Shown piece by piece: positions 13,601 to 26,107 of a stretch of 64,000 nucleotides of DNA. Position 1 is the stretch's first letter; each line of letters opens with the position of its first letter. This stretch comes from Physcomitrium patens (lineage: Eukaryota > Streptophyta > Bryopsida > Funariales > Funariaceae). The stretch spans positions 1,686,982 through 1,750,981 of the forward strand of contig NC_037272.1 of the NCBI RefSeq assembly GCF_000002425.4, written 5' to 3'. A program made the position numbers and the translations under genes. A model generated the notes under the pieces. It ran no database searches, was not told where the DNA came from, and saw only the letters and a list, made by a program, of their open reading frames with translations.

Positions 13601-14170
13601 CTGAATAATAGTCATTGGCTTGGAAAGTCCAATCCCCAGAATTTCAATTAAAATTGAGCATAAATTTCCCACCAAATTGGCCCTTTGGACTCAACCACAA
13701 CACACACCAACTACACAACAACAACACACAACTTGATCTTCTTTCACTTAAAGTAACATCAGCATCCATGTGGGTCTGGCACCATCATCACATGGCCAAG
13801 TGGTCATGGGCACCAATCATTCATTCCATTCCAATCTCAAAGCAACTCTCGAGACAAATTTTGGTCGATCTGGCACCAACCTAACCCATTTCTGACTCCA
13901 TCCAGTGGACGCCATGTCAGCACCACTGCGGGTTAACATGTCAGTCTGAGGGGATCTCTCTGTGCTGCAAACTGCTGTCTGTCCTCCTGACTACCCAAGC
14001 CCACTACTCGGGAATCGAGCTCTGTCACCGTGGGTGGCATCCACTACCGTGCCTTGAGAATCTGACAAGTCTTCCTCATAGCCTGCGGCTTAAGGGTGGC
14101 CTGCTGCGGGCACCTAATCCCAAACCAACGGTAATGGGAGCTTCGGACCCAGGGAATGACACGTACGCAT

Positions 14171-14178
14171 CCACGTGG
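14171..14178. promoter_or_regulatory. G-box CCACGTGG
   Basis: A perfect palindromic G-box/ABRE-type site, the core bound by plant bZIP and bHLH factors. It is the first of three identical 8-mers within 1.5 kb. Function is inferred from the motif only. Confidence 0.4.
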
Positions 14179-14550
14179 TTCGAAGATAGCAGTATCTGTG
14201 GACAAGGGCACGATGGGGAGGACAGAACTGCAAGCGACCCTGTATATATACAATTTAAAAACAGAATGCCCCGATTTAGCAGGATGGAATTTCCTTAAAC
14301 GAAGGGTCGGATCACCCACTATTAAGCTGAGTCACGAGGCCTAGTTGCCGCTGCATTAACTATAAACACCACACATGCCCTCGTGGCGAGTTGCTGGAAC
14401 TTGGCCTACCAATATAGAAAGTGGAACCACAACGAGGCTATTTTGTTTTGTAGTGACCAACTTGGAATACAGAATTCTCCACAGAAACCGGTGGCATGAT
14501 TGAGACGATTAATTGATTAACTTGAGATCGACATAAAAAAAATTTAAAAG

Positions 14551-14558
14551 CCACGTGG
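14551..14558. promoter_or_regulatory. G-box CCACGTGG
   Basis: The second of three perfect palindromic G-box sites, 380 bp after the first. A GCTGACTCAG motif, which contains a TGACTCA bZIP-type site, follows within about 10 bp. Confidence 0.4.
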
Positions 14559-15649
14559 ATGCTGACTCAGAAGCCAAGGGGTGCTCGACTAGTGGCAAGC
14601 AGGTCCCTGAAGCTCATGACACAAAGGGGCCTGAATAATTGGGCGAACATGGCAGCCAATGGAATGGCGGCGTGGGGATAGGTACGGAACTTACCGGGGA
14701 CCTATGAGCGTGGATAGGACGTGGTCGTGCGGGAAGGGGTTGGAGGAGCTCTTCTCCCTGCGATGATGTTTCCTTGCTGGGCTTCTTCTTATTCTTTTTC
14801 TGCTTTTTCTTACAATAGGCTCACGCTTCTATGTTATTATCACTATTATTCAGCTTCATGTCCGGTTTTGGTTTTCCCCACGTTTGGCTTTGTGCACTCA
14901 TCAGCACATGAACACTATATATATATATATATATGTTTATGTAATTGATGTTGAGGTTGATGGTTTGCATGAATTGTGCTTTAGCATCAAACAAGAAAAT
15001 AATGGTTTGACTATATGTACAATACAATTTTTGCTTTCCTTTTTTTGATAGTGCTGCATGTCTATTTTAGATACTAGTAACCTTCCTTGAAATGCAAAAA
15101 TACCCTTCCTCTAACCATGTGTGCATTCATATCATTTATCATTTTAATCTTAGAATTCGATGATGCAAAACTATTCAGTAAACACTTGTGAAATACATGA
15201 TGTCTAATTAATGATTGATTTATATCCATAACACAAACTAATTGCCACTTATTAAACTTCTTCTTCTTCCTCCACTTCTTTTTATTTTGTTTTCAAAATC
15301 AAATCAAGCACAAAATTCAATCTTTCAGTGAATTTGTCATGAAAATCAAAGAATAGTGTGAAAATATTTAAAAACATAAAGTATTAAATTCCAAAAAAAA
15401 TCGTTGGCTTTTTAGGCAAATGAAAATGTTTGTTGTAAACGATGTTTAAACTATTTTAGGGAATTGTAGGAGCTCCGAGTAGGGCATACGTGGCACACAT
15501 AGTGTGTGTGGGAGGCGAAAGGTGAGTGGAACTCCATGATCCTCACTCATATGGGCCCCACCGTGCTTTCACAACCGAATTCTATTTTGCCTTTTAGAGT
15601 CCTTGATGCTTCCGAAGTGGGTGCGGTCTGTCTCTTTCTCGTTAATGAT

Positions 15650-15657
15650 CCACGTGG
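15650..15657. promoter_or_regulatory. G-box CCACGTGG
   Basis: The third perfect palindromic G-box in this patch. It lies inside a weak open frame, so it could also be a chance occurrence. Confidence 0.3.
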
Positions 15658-16838
15658 GATGATGATTATCACTACTCCTACTACCAATACCCCTTCTCTT
15701 CCCCCTTCCTGCTCCACCCTATCACCGCGTGTGCAAATCCACTATTATCCTAGATCCTCGACGGGTCCTCAAAAACAGGAGATGGCGAAGATATCTTGTC
15801 GGTGTTCTTCGACGCAACATGAAGGAGTACTGTTTCACGGCGGGGAAGAATAAGAATAATAATAGCAATAATAAGCAGTGGAGCCATTCGATTCCCATGC
15901 CTGAGCTTCGTGGTTTGGGAGCCACATTACACCACGGAATCTCCTTTTCACTTCGGTCCCTTGCCAATTCACGGCCCAGAATCGTCGTGGACTGCTGCCA
16001 AAAAGATTCCTTTAACATGTGGAATGTATCTTAATGAAGCCAGTTTACCCAAAATAGAAACAACCCATAGAGCAAATCATTGCAACGAGATTTTAATTAA
16101 TTTTTGGTTGAAATTAAATAATAATGCCATGCTATAGCAACAAAAATCAGTTACACGAGTTATTAACTTTATGAGGAGAAGGCTAAAATAAATTGTATAT
16201 ATAAATATGTACATAAATGATATTAAGTTCAAATTTGAAATGAGTCGCATTAGAAGTGGTTCGGGCAGCTGCCCGGGTTTTGTAGAAAGTAACCATTTTC
16301 GGGGGTGAAACTGAGCCACACTGATACTTATGGGAATGGGCAGCTTCTATAAAGCTAATCATAAGCTGACAAGGAGACATGGGATCTGGTAGCAAATTGA
16401 ATAAAGCCACAAGAATACTCTCTCTTCTTCATTCCCACCTCCAAAGGTGGAGAGAGAGACACACCCACTTCTTAACTACGCCAAATTTAGTCAAACCTAT
16501 AATTCTACACTAGTTAGGCTGCCAAAACTAGGGTTAAAAAGCTTAAATGTTCTCATAAAAATCACTAGTCAGTGGGTGGGGGAACTGGACCCTGATTATA
16601 TTTGTCTGAGGGTAGGGAGCAGAGTGGGGATATGTAAAGGGGGGAGTAATCATCGAGAGAGGTAGCTAAAAGGAAACCCCTCCCATTATTGTTTGCTCTC
16701 TCACCCTTCTTCTTCATTACTATCACCCTGCTATTTTCAAAGCTCATGTGATAAAAGGTAGACTGGTTTTAATGTGGGCTGTAAATTATGTATGAGTACA
16801 AATTGCATACATAAATATTTATATTTATATTTTATTGG

Positions 16839-17098
16839 GTGTTGTTAATGTTACCACAATTTTTGCTGTTGTCACAACAACCCACCATCCTCTTGACATA
16901 TATACATACACATATACAACTCTTCTCCAATCAAAATTTCAAATATTTTTAACATGATATCTATATATATATATATGCATGCAATTGGAAAATAAATGTG
17001 AATAACTTGTTATGATAATAGAAAAAACTTGTGGTGGCATGTGGTGGATGGTAGATTGTAGTGACAATAGCAAAAATTGTGGTGACATTAGCCAACAA
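16839..17098. repeat. Foldback element with ~50-bp arms
   Basis: The left arm (about 16843-16892, with TTACCACAATTTTTGCTGTT) is the imperfect reverse complement of the right arm (about 17042-17093). Over 46 aligned bases I count about six mismatches. A spacer of about 150 bp with an (AT)n tract lies between. This is the layout of a MITE or foldback transposon, and the RNA could form a long hairpin. I see no clear target duplication. Confidence 0.6.
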
Positions 17099-17099
17099 A

Positions 17100-18200
17100 T
17101 TCAAATTTATAATTTTGAAAATAAATTTCTAGTGTAAATTTTAGGAAAATTGATTGGAAATAATATTTTATAGAAACTATATTGAAATTACAGTGGTAAT
17201 CTTGACAAGTACTTTGCTAAATAATCAAGTGACAGATGAATCAACATGTTGCACCAAGTTAATAGAAGCATTTTTATTTTATTTTATAACAAAATGTTGA
17301 AAGTATTCACAATGAACTCAACACTAACAATGGCAAGTATTTTCTCTTTGGAAGTGCTTGTATTTCCAATTAAATAAAGAATATTCAAAGAAATGTCTTT
17401 GTTTTGTAGAACCTTGATCAAATAAATTGCACAACAAGATAGATCTCTTTCTAACTTTGTCTATTCCAAGAATGCAAGTGTGAGTAGAAGAGAAACCTTA
17501 AGATTTATTAAATAACTAATCACCATAGCTAAACAAAACCCTTACAACAAGCTTTTTCTCTCTCAAAAACCACTCACAAGACTTGACTTAACAAGAATAT
17601 CAAGTCAAGGGGTTTTTTCTACCTAAATATTCAAACTCTAGTTGATATTAACAAAGTCAACTAATGAAAAAAACTAAATAGATGGAAAAACTCCTAAATC
17701 AAACTAAATTATATACATCCAATGGGATTTGGCACCCAATGCTGCATCATGTGACAACAACATCAAAAGCACTAATACCTCCACTAAAATAATGTAATTG
17801 TGAGGATTTTTATTACACAAAAATAATACTTAATTAACAACCATTCTTAATCTTAAGCATTCTAGCTAAGTTTTTATTTTTTATTTATTTTTATATTTTT
17901 TAAATGGTTATTTACTGCATTAGAAAAAATAGTAATAAAAAAAATGAGGATAATTTGAGTGGCAATGTTGCATGCACACTGCTTCTATGTATTGCTATTA
18001 ATTGATTATTGCCAATGTTTTAGGGTTGTGGTTGATAGTAGTTTTAAAAAAAGGAAACATATTGGAAGTAAAAAAAATACAAATAATTTTGGATATTTGT
18101 GCAATATTCATTACTTGGAATCAAAAAATTTGCTGTTATTTTCAATAATCTTGCACCAAAAAGTTGTAGGAAAAATCATATTATAATCATGACCTATCAA
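17100..18200. other. Intergenic DNA, possibly repeat-derived
   Basis: AT-rich, with no gene. The part from about 17280 to 17760 is less AT-rich and resembles repeat DNA in texture, but it matches neither set of LTRs in this window. Confidence 0.4.
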
Positions 18201-19510
18201 TAGTAAAAGAAAGATGCAGTATGCAACAACTAACATTTGATGCTTCAAAACCAGATAAACTTAAAATGGTGCAAAATGTCAAATATTCCATTTGCACAAC
18301 ATGGAATGAAGTACAAGATACAAATGAACAATGTTTGGAGAGGTGCCAAAAACAATTCATTGACCATTAAGGTCACAGTGCCTCAAAGGCATATTCTTAA
18401 TGTTACTCCCAGACCAGCCCTTCATGGAACCTTCCCAAACCCTAAATCCTAAACTCAACAAAAGCAACTTACTCCATCTGCTAGATCTGGTTAAATCACA
18501 ATGAACCCTAATTGTTTTTATTTCCATAGTTTCCCATGTATGTTTGGCATTAGAGATTCCTTTGAGTTTCCTCTCTGGCTCTCCTGAAAACCATAAGCAA
18601 AATAAACAAAGGTAATACAAAGTAAAACATAGTAAGCAGTGAAAGTAGAATCTACATTGACAAGTAGCTTTATTACATGAAGACAAACAAGCTACGAAGC
18701 TTGTTCCCCTTACAGTTACATAAGTGTGAATGAAGTTTGACTGTGGAGATAAGGCAACAACAGTCAATCATTGGCCTTCAAAAGTTAGTTACTCCATTTC
18801 TTCTTCTTCTTCTTCTTCAGAGAGGCCTAGTTATTCTTTCCACTACTACCACAAGTCAGATGGGGCACCCACATGGAATAATCAGGACTAATTGAATATC
18901 AAACCCTAGGAATTGAATGAATTATACATCCAACCCACCTTTTTGCAGCCTGTGTTCATGCTTCCCCTTGCAAGTCAAGATGCCAACAACCAATTTCACA
19001 CAATGATAATTGGGGGGTCCAGAATAGCATAAAATAAATAAAGAAATAAACACTTGGGACCAACTCACACATTAATTTCACACCTAGTAATGATAATTGG
19101 CTGTGAGTAGGTTTGTTTGTAGATATCCCCCCCCCCTCTTCTTTTTTTATCACCACATTGAAGGAAAAGCCTCCTCCTATTGGAATATGAAATGTGCATA
19201 GTTGTGGTGGCAGAGGGTGGTTGGCATTAGCTGTAAGTTTGGTATAATGAAGAGGCATGGTGTTGTGAAGGGAAACCTGGTTGAAGATGAAGAAGAAGAA
19301 AAAAATTAAGTGAGGAATGAGAAGAAGTAAAGTGAAGAAACGAGTGAGGAATTTTGTCCTGATTCCTACTTTGTGACAAAATTCCAGTTGGTGATGCATG
19401 TGGGAAACAGGATGAAGTGGCAACTTGTTGTAGAAGACATGTGCAGATGCCAAAAGCTACCAAGTTGCTTTAAATGTCACACTTGGTAGCTTTTTCCAAC
19501 TTCATGATGT
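18200..19510. other. Less AT-rich patch, no gene called
   Basis: Contains AAACCCTAAA at 18437-18446 (telo-box-like), CTT and TTC runs, and minus-strand open frames of 136 and 165 codons (18357-18767 and 18956-19453). Their translations are hydrophobic, low-complexity or featureless, and I recognise no domain. It could be the leader of an unrecognised gene or a decayed gene. Confidence 0.3.
19452..19494. repeat. Perfect 13-bp stem-loop
   Basis: AAAAGCTACCAAG at 19452-19464 is the exact reverse complement of CTTGGTAGCTTTT at 19482-19494, with a 17-base loop. No role can be read from the sequence. Confidence 0.7.
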
Positions 19511-20446
19511 CATGGGCCTAGATGCACATTGTTGCATTATGGTGTAGTTGTTGCTTAAAGCAATTATAAAAAAAACAAAAGTAAAAACATAACAAAATGA
19601 AACAAAACAATGATTACGATTCATCTTTGTTAAACAATTTGCATTGTTTTTATGGATATTTAATTTGCTTCCTATATAACACTATCAAATTCCAGTCCTA
19701 CAATCTACAGGTCTACACCTTGTAACCCACAAAGGATTTCTTGCTTTCTTTCTTTCTTTTGTTTGATTACAAGTATTATTGTTCCACCCTTTCTGATTTC
19801 ATATGTTTTATCTTGATGTAAGTCAACAGAAGAGTGGAACTTAGAAAAGATTGTGTATACTGCAATTGGGGTTCTATCTTGTGTCTCTTTTTGAGAAGTG
19901 AAAATAGCAGGTGGTATATAAGTCAGCAGTTTTTGCAACTTGCTTCCCTCATCTCAATTCATTTTGATTCAAGCTTTTGTGTATTTACTGCAATTGAGCT
20001 CAGTGGACTCTTTTAGTGTACCACTTTGAAAATGATTTTAAGCTGTAAATCATTATATATTTTATACGATTTTGGTAATGAAAATTATATGTATAACGTT
20101 TTATAGCATAAAAAATATAATTATATGAATATATACACAAACATACATGATTTTTAAAAAATGATAATTTGAAAAATGACTCTAGATTATTTCAACAAAC
20201 ATCTTATGGCTAGAACATTAAGGCACTGTTGTCATAGTAATCTACTGGAGTAACAGATAAAATGTTTTTCATAGCTTTTAAATGTGCTACACTAAAATAA
20301 AATATTAATAAATTTAGATTATGAAGAATCTAATATTACATTCAAATATTTTAAAAATTGGCATTTAAAAAATCTCGAATTTTAAATTCCATCATTAGAA
20401 TAGCAAAGGAAATTTTGGAATCTGACAAAAGCTATGTATATGTATG

Positions 20447-20489
<43 letters not shown>

Positions 20490-21391
20490 AAAATAATATA
20501 TTTAAATGAATCTATTTGAAGTGATATTAGTTATACAAATGGACCTAATTTATTTCAAAGCAACATGTATAATTCAAACATATTTATTAGAACATATTAT
20601 AAAAATATAATAGCATGTATTTTTGCATTTAGTCATGTGTAATGAAAAAAAAACAACATGTTTTCAATCAATAATCATAACAATAAAATAAAAATACATA
20701 CATAGAATGTATAAAATATAAAAATTCACATATACTTAATTTTACCTCAGTTACTCAACCATTTTGTGAAATTATTATTATTTTTTTAATATATGAATAC
20801 ACAAGACTAATTTTGTACAGGATTAGTCTCTTATGAAAAACATTAATCATTTTCTTTTTCTTTTATTTTCACTCTTATATGGTACTACAAAATGTTTGTA
20901 TGCATCTTGTAATACTAATATAGATATATTTACAATAAATATTTTATTCGAAAATTTCCATATTTTATATTTAAAAATATACTTTTTAATAAAATCATAT
21001 GCATAGATGTATATATACACACAAAATAATAATTAATTATAAGCCAAAAATGAATTATATTCAATGAAGACTTTGTTATATTTATGATGTTTTTAACTTT
21101 TTTTAACTTCATATTACTTTAGAAATAAAATATTAATTATTAGTATGTTATTTGAAAATTTTAAAAGTAATTATTATGATTAATTATTAATTATTAATTA
21201 AAATTGTAAATTTGCAGTTATTAATATTTTATTTCTAAAGTAATAATCTTAATAATTGAAAATTTATGATGATATTTTGTATGTACTATACACATAATTT
21301 CCTGGATATTAAATTTGAAATTGTAGAATCAAAAAAAGAAAACTGACGGTGTTTTGAGACGTTGCATAATACAGAATAATTGAATGTTTTA

Positions 21392-21422
<31 letters not shown>

Positions 21423-24100
21423 GGAATGATTTACTTTGCATAAAACCAAATTCTAAATTTATTTGTAAATTTTTAGTTTGTAGTTTTACTATTTCATATA
21501 CCTGTCTAATTATTTTAAAAAATGACCATGTCTTGTTAAAAATATTTAATCAAGGAATCTTATAGTTTCTGGTCATGGTCATTGTTATCTTTATATCTTA
21601 TCTGCCATCATCAATTTTTTACAAGCACAACAGCGCACTTTGGCACAAGTTTCAAATTGCAATACAATGTGATGCATCTCATAAGTTAAATTACTTGTTG
21701 AAGTTGACATGTTTGTTTAATTAATGTAAAATACATGGTTCTCTTTAAAAACATGTTTTTTGCTTGAACCCATAATAAAATAGTTTATTAATGTGGTTCA
21801 AAAATTTTAGTGCATAATTATTTGAAATGAAACTCACATGCTGATTGTTACCAAGTACATCATAGTAATTTTTTAATTCAAAATTGACACTTTATAAATA
21901 AATTTTCATACATGTGTATGTATGTATGTATATATGTATGTATACATATGTATATTTAGATTATTTATTTCTTTATTTCTTTTTACATAACATTTCAAAC
22001 AGAATTCTGGTAATCACAAAATTGATTTTGATTTTACTCATTTCTTTTTTCATACTGTACAACTCATGTAAAGAATTTAAAATTTAAAAGCAAGTATAGG
22101 TGCTAGTGATTTAACAGGTTTATGCAAACAAGTATGCAATACACAGGTCAAGTTTGGTGTATTATGATTCACAATATTAATAAACTTGCATTGCAAATAA
22201 CTCTCATTTAATTTTTATTTTGATTGTTTAAAAAATTTGTATTACTTGCTTTGATATTTTGATGTTTTTGTTATTGCTTATTTTTTCTCTTGAGTTTGGA
22301 ACAAGTACATCTGTAAAGGTGAAACATTTTCTCTATATACTTTAACAGATTGTTTAATATCAAAGTTGTTGCAAAATTAAAAGTGTTGTTTTTACATCAC
22401 ATCCACTCAATAAAACTCACTATCAACTTTAAAACATGTTGATCATTTAAAGTAGAGTCACAGTCACTCATCTTAATCTACATAATCATTGCATATATTT
22501 TTGAAGTGATTGAGATGTTTTACAAGGACAATAATGTGACCTCAAAACATTAACTTTATCACAAAATAAAATAAAATAAAATACTTTTACACCCTTCTAA
22601 ATTCAAAATTGTTCTAGAACAACAAAAGACAAAAAACAAATTTGATATTTTATATTTTTTAATAAAAAGAACACCCACATCCAACTAAAATCATTCCTTT
22701 GGAAGTTGAATGTATGTTTGCATATTCAAAAGATTGCTTTGGAATAGTTTGGTTTAGATGAGATAGCCATGTGGGCCTCGTTTTTACATTGAATACATGT
22801 CATTGTTCTTGTGATGAGGTGCTCACATGGGTTTCACATGTGAGCTCTTAGCCCCCATTATACACTAATTACTATAGCTTTTGCTAAAGGTCCTGATCAG
22901 TCACAAGACCTTACAAAAATGTGTATAACCATATTGAATGAGGACATGAAGGGCTACTCTACACATGATGTTTGGATAGTCTCTGCTTCCTTTTTATCAC
23001 CTTTTTTTTGAGTGACAAATGCAAGTCTCTGCCTATTGTAGTTTGAGTAAGCAAGAATTCATACATTTTGTAACATCTAACATTGAGAATGATTGAAATA
23101 ATGAAAAATGAAAACCAAACATGTTAAATTACATCAAATTTTGCAGTTCTGATTCTCTTGGTTTCTTGACTTTATATTTTATTGTTTCATTTTACTTATT
23201 TCTGACTGCCCTTAGTAAAGTTTGAGGATGCAATTTTGTACCCAAAAAGAAAAAGAAATAGAAAACAGTGTTGAAGGTGAAAATTTGGAAAATATTCATT
23301 GAATTTAAAATATCTGATTTTTTTTTGTTTTGGTAACAGTGATATTAATTCCACACGATTTTGTGTAATTTTAGTCAATTCTATTTTACATAAATTTTTA
23401 TTATATGTTAATAAGATGGGTAATCATGTGTATTATTTAAACTAAATTGCAAATGACATTCAAGATGCAGAATATACATATATATATATATATATATATG
23501 TATCTTGATATGATTATTTATTTAAAGAAATGTAGTGGAGCACCCTTTTTTCCACCCCACTTGAAACCTGCAGTTGGGCAATGTCACTTGTTGATCAAAT
23601 TGACAAATCCCTTATCTTGCTGAATTGTTGTTGTTTTTAAAGACTATGATGAAAAATGGATATCTAGATAACAATTTGATTGATCGTCTTTGCCTAATTT
23701 AATGCCAGATTCCCAACTTGCATTTAATTCCAACTTTAATCTTCATTCATTACTATTTTTTTTTCATGACAGACATTTCAGTTGTTCTTTCTCACTTCAT
23801 GTATCAACTTGTGTTGCAAGATTTCACTTCTGAGATATGAATAGAACCAAAATGAATGATTACCATTCTCAACAATGCATATTTTTGCTAGTGTGTCATA
23901 CAGAGCTCATATAAAATTCACTCAGGACAGAATTAATTTGTTGTCTTTTCTTTTCTTTTCTTTTCTTTTTTTCCCCATTCATGGGTTTGAGTCAGCATTA
24001 TCATTCTTCCACAGCATTAACTTTTCCAAGGCAGGAGATGGCACATCAACATAAATATATTATATATATGTATGTAGGCAAGTACACCATACAAAACATG
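19510..24100. other. AT-rich intergenic DNA
   Basis: No gene seen. It includes (AT)n tracts near 20453-20484, 21399-21421 and 23478-23501, (TG/TA)n near 21913-21955, and the small inverted-repeat element at 21114-21243. A short hairpin (GCTCACATG and CATGTGAGC) lies near 22830-22855. Confidence 0.55.
21114..21243. mobile_element. MITE with perfect 24-bp terminal inverted repeats
   Basis: A 130-bp element. Its first 24 bases (TTACTTTAGAAATAAAATAT and four more) are repeated exactly as the reverse complement at its right end. TA lies immediately outside both ends (21112-21113 and 21244-21245), as expected for Tc1/mariner (Stowaway-type) insertion. There is no coding capacity. Perfect arms suggest a fairly recent insertion. 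The terminal sequence is not the classic Stowaway CTCCCTCC, so the family is uncertain. Confidence 0.75.
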
Positions 24101-26107
24101 TGTATAAAATCCATCCCATGTTTTTTCTTCAACTATCAGGATTGGAGTTAGCAAGCCTGCTGTGGCACAGACTTTTCAAGGCAGGAGGGGAATGGAGAGT
24201 TGAGTACTACATGGGTGGGGGTGGAGATCTCTCTCTACACAAGCTCCATAGCCAAATCCACACCAGAGGGCATTATCTGTGCATATACGTATATATATAT
24301 ATATATATATATACAAACATATATAATATTTGATATATAATATATGGGTTCCATTTTTATGTATTCGGCGAGGCTTTGTGGTGCATGTGAGTTTTTGGAA
24401 GCCCCCGATGCCGAGATGGACAGACCACTGAGATCCTCCTGCGGCGAGATTCCCTGCCATTGCAGCACCCCACCCACGCAGCCTCATCAGCGGCAGCAGC
24501 AGCAATGCTATGCAAAATGGCATCCACCTCCAGTATTATTTTGTAGCCACTCACACAACAAACAGCCAGTGTTGCCCTAATCTCCCAAGCCTCCGCCCAC
24601 CCTCTGCTAAACCCGGAAGCCCCCAGCTATGTTAAGTGACGCCAAATATGTACGGAATTTTTCAGGAAAGCACTCACTACCCCACTGACGAGGACACACA
24701 CTCACTCTCTATTAAGGAAAGGAGGGAAGCTCAGAGCAGACGTGAACATCAGCAGAAAACAAAACAAACCAATAAACAAAAACACACACACACACACGTA
24801 GAGGGGGACGTGATGGAATCGAGTGAGAGAGGCTGTCAGTGTGAAAGGGCTAAGATTGGTGGGGGGGTTAGTTCCACGCCAATTACGGTGATTAAGTAGA
24901 AGTTAGTCCAGAAACCAGTCCCACGAAGCGCGAAGGTGCCGCAGCGGCGGCGGCGCCCATGTTCAATTTACTTATTTATGTTTTTATTTTATTTTATTTT
25001 CTTATGTGTGTCTCGGCTCTTACACCCGTGGAGATTTACGGGCAGAAGAAGAAGGAAAAAAAAGGGGGGGGGGCACCAAAGAAGCCTTATACCCTAGAGA
25101 GTCTCATTCCCTTGTAGACCACGATAGACCCCCCCACCCGCGGCCAGGCCTGGCCGGGCCGGGCAGGGTAGGGAACTCTTTTGAAACCCGCGCCGGCGGC
25201 AACCAGTCCGCGCGCTGCTCCCCCACCCCACACACGCTAGCGTTGAATAGCTTAGCTATACTGTAGCGTAGCCCTCGCTCCCTGGCTCCCTTGGGCGTTG
25301 CCCTTCTCCGCGTGGATCTGGGCTGCGAGGATGACGAAACTTGTAAGATCATGTGGAGAATCGCACAAGGCTGCATTCTTAAGCCCCCCTTCGCTACCTA
25401 TCTTTCCTACATGTTCGTTGCCCTCCTTTCATCTTCACGTTTCTTCGAGTCTCTTCGAGTTTTGGGTCTCGTTATGGTTGCTTGTGTTGGTTTTGCTGTG
25501 AGTTGAGTTGAGTTCAGTTGAGTTGACATAGTCTAGGTTCCAGTTGGAGACCTTTTGTTTTTGTTATTTTTTTATTTTCTGGGTAGTTAGAGGCTAGACT
25601 TTATCGTTTCACAAGTCGTTGGGGGTGTCGCACTTGTAGATTAAGTGGTGGAAGCAAGGGAGATATAGAGACGGAGAGCACTTTATTAGAGAAGAAGAAG
25701 ACGAGTGAGTGTTTGGGTGGAGTTTTGTTTCGACGTTTTATTCCTCGGTAGGATATGGGGTGTTTGTGTGTTGGCTTGTAGGTTTGCAGCTGTGTCCTAT
25801 CTCTTCGAATCTGTGTAGTTATACAATCCTTTGTGCAGCATGCGTGAAGTGTTGGGGATAGATCATAGAAGTGGAGATTTTTTCTATTCCCCTCTGGAGG
25901 TGTAATTCGCATTGCTGCCTGTAGAAGCTTCTGTTGGAGCGTGTAGTGGTGAAGGAATTAGAGGCAGTGACTGGTCTTTTGGAAGAGGGCATGCATTGTG
26001 TGATTCACCGGAATTGTTGGCTCAAGTACGGGTGAAGGGAGTGTTGGTGCGGGTGTTTCTACACTTTGTGCGGAGTTTCAAATAGCAGAGTTGGTCATTT
26101 TTCAGCT
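24100..26107 (+). promoter_or_regulatory. Upstream region and long leader of the SMR gene
   Basis: Composition shifts from AT-rich with an (AT)n tract (24287-24313) to distinctly GC-rich by 24.4-25.3 kb, including CCCGCGCCGG near 25190. The stretch from about 25.25 kb to the start codon has several short upstream open frames and pyrimidine-rich leader-like segments. This fits a long 5' leader, but the transcription start cannot be placed. No protein-coding frame here looks real. Confidence 0.45.

Larger units (their letters stand above)
13600..16740. other. GC-richer patch with promoter-like motifs
   Basis: This stretch is much less AT-rich than its surroundings. It carries three perfect CCACGTGG palindromes, a TGACTCA-type motif near 14564, and TATA-like sequences near 14240 (GTATATATAC) and 14360 (ACTATAAACA). 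Open frames (for example near 14721-14948 and 15506-15853) are short, show no domain and overlap frames on the other strand, so I do not call a gene. It may be a promoter with a non-coding or spliced first exon, or a decayed gene. Confidence 0.35.

Noticed and set aside
14171-14200. GGTTCGA-like sequence as a tRNA T-loop
   Set aside because: No cloverleaf can be drawn around it; the same holds for other TTCGA sites in the window.
14044-14319. Minus-strand 91-codon frame as a gene
   Set aside because: It has no domain, and the opposite strand is equally open; promoter-like motifs explain the region better.
22825-22860. Short hairpin GCTCACATG...CATGTGAGC as a microRNA precursor
   Set aside because: The stem is only 9 bp, far too short for a plant microRNA precursor, and no known microRNA sequence is recognisable.
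24176-24580. Several overlapping frames on both strands near 24.2-24.6 kb
   Set aside because: They run through an (AT)n tract or low-complexity sequence and conflict with each other; no family is recognisable.
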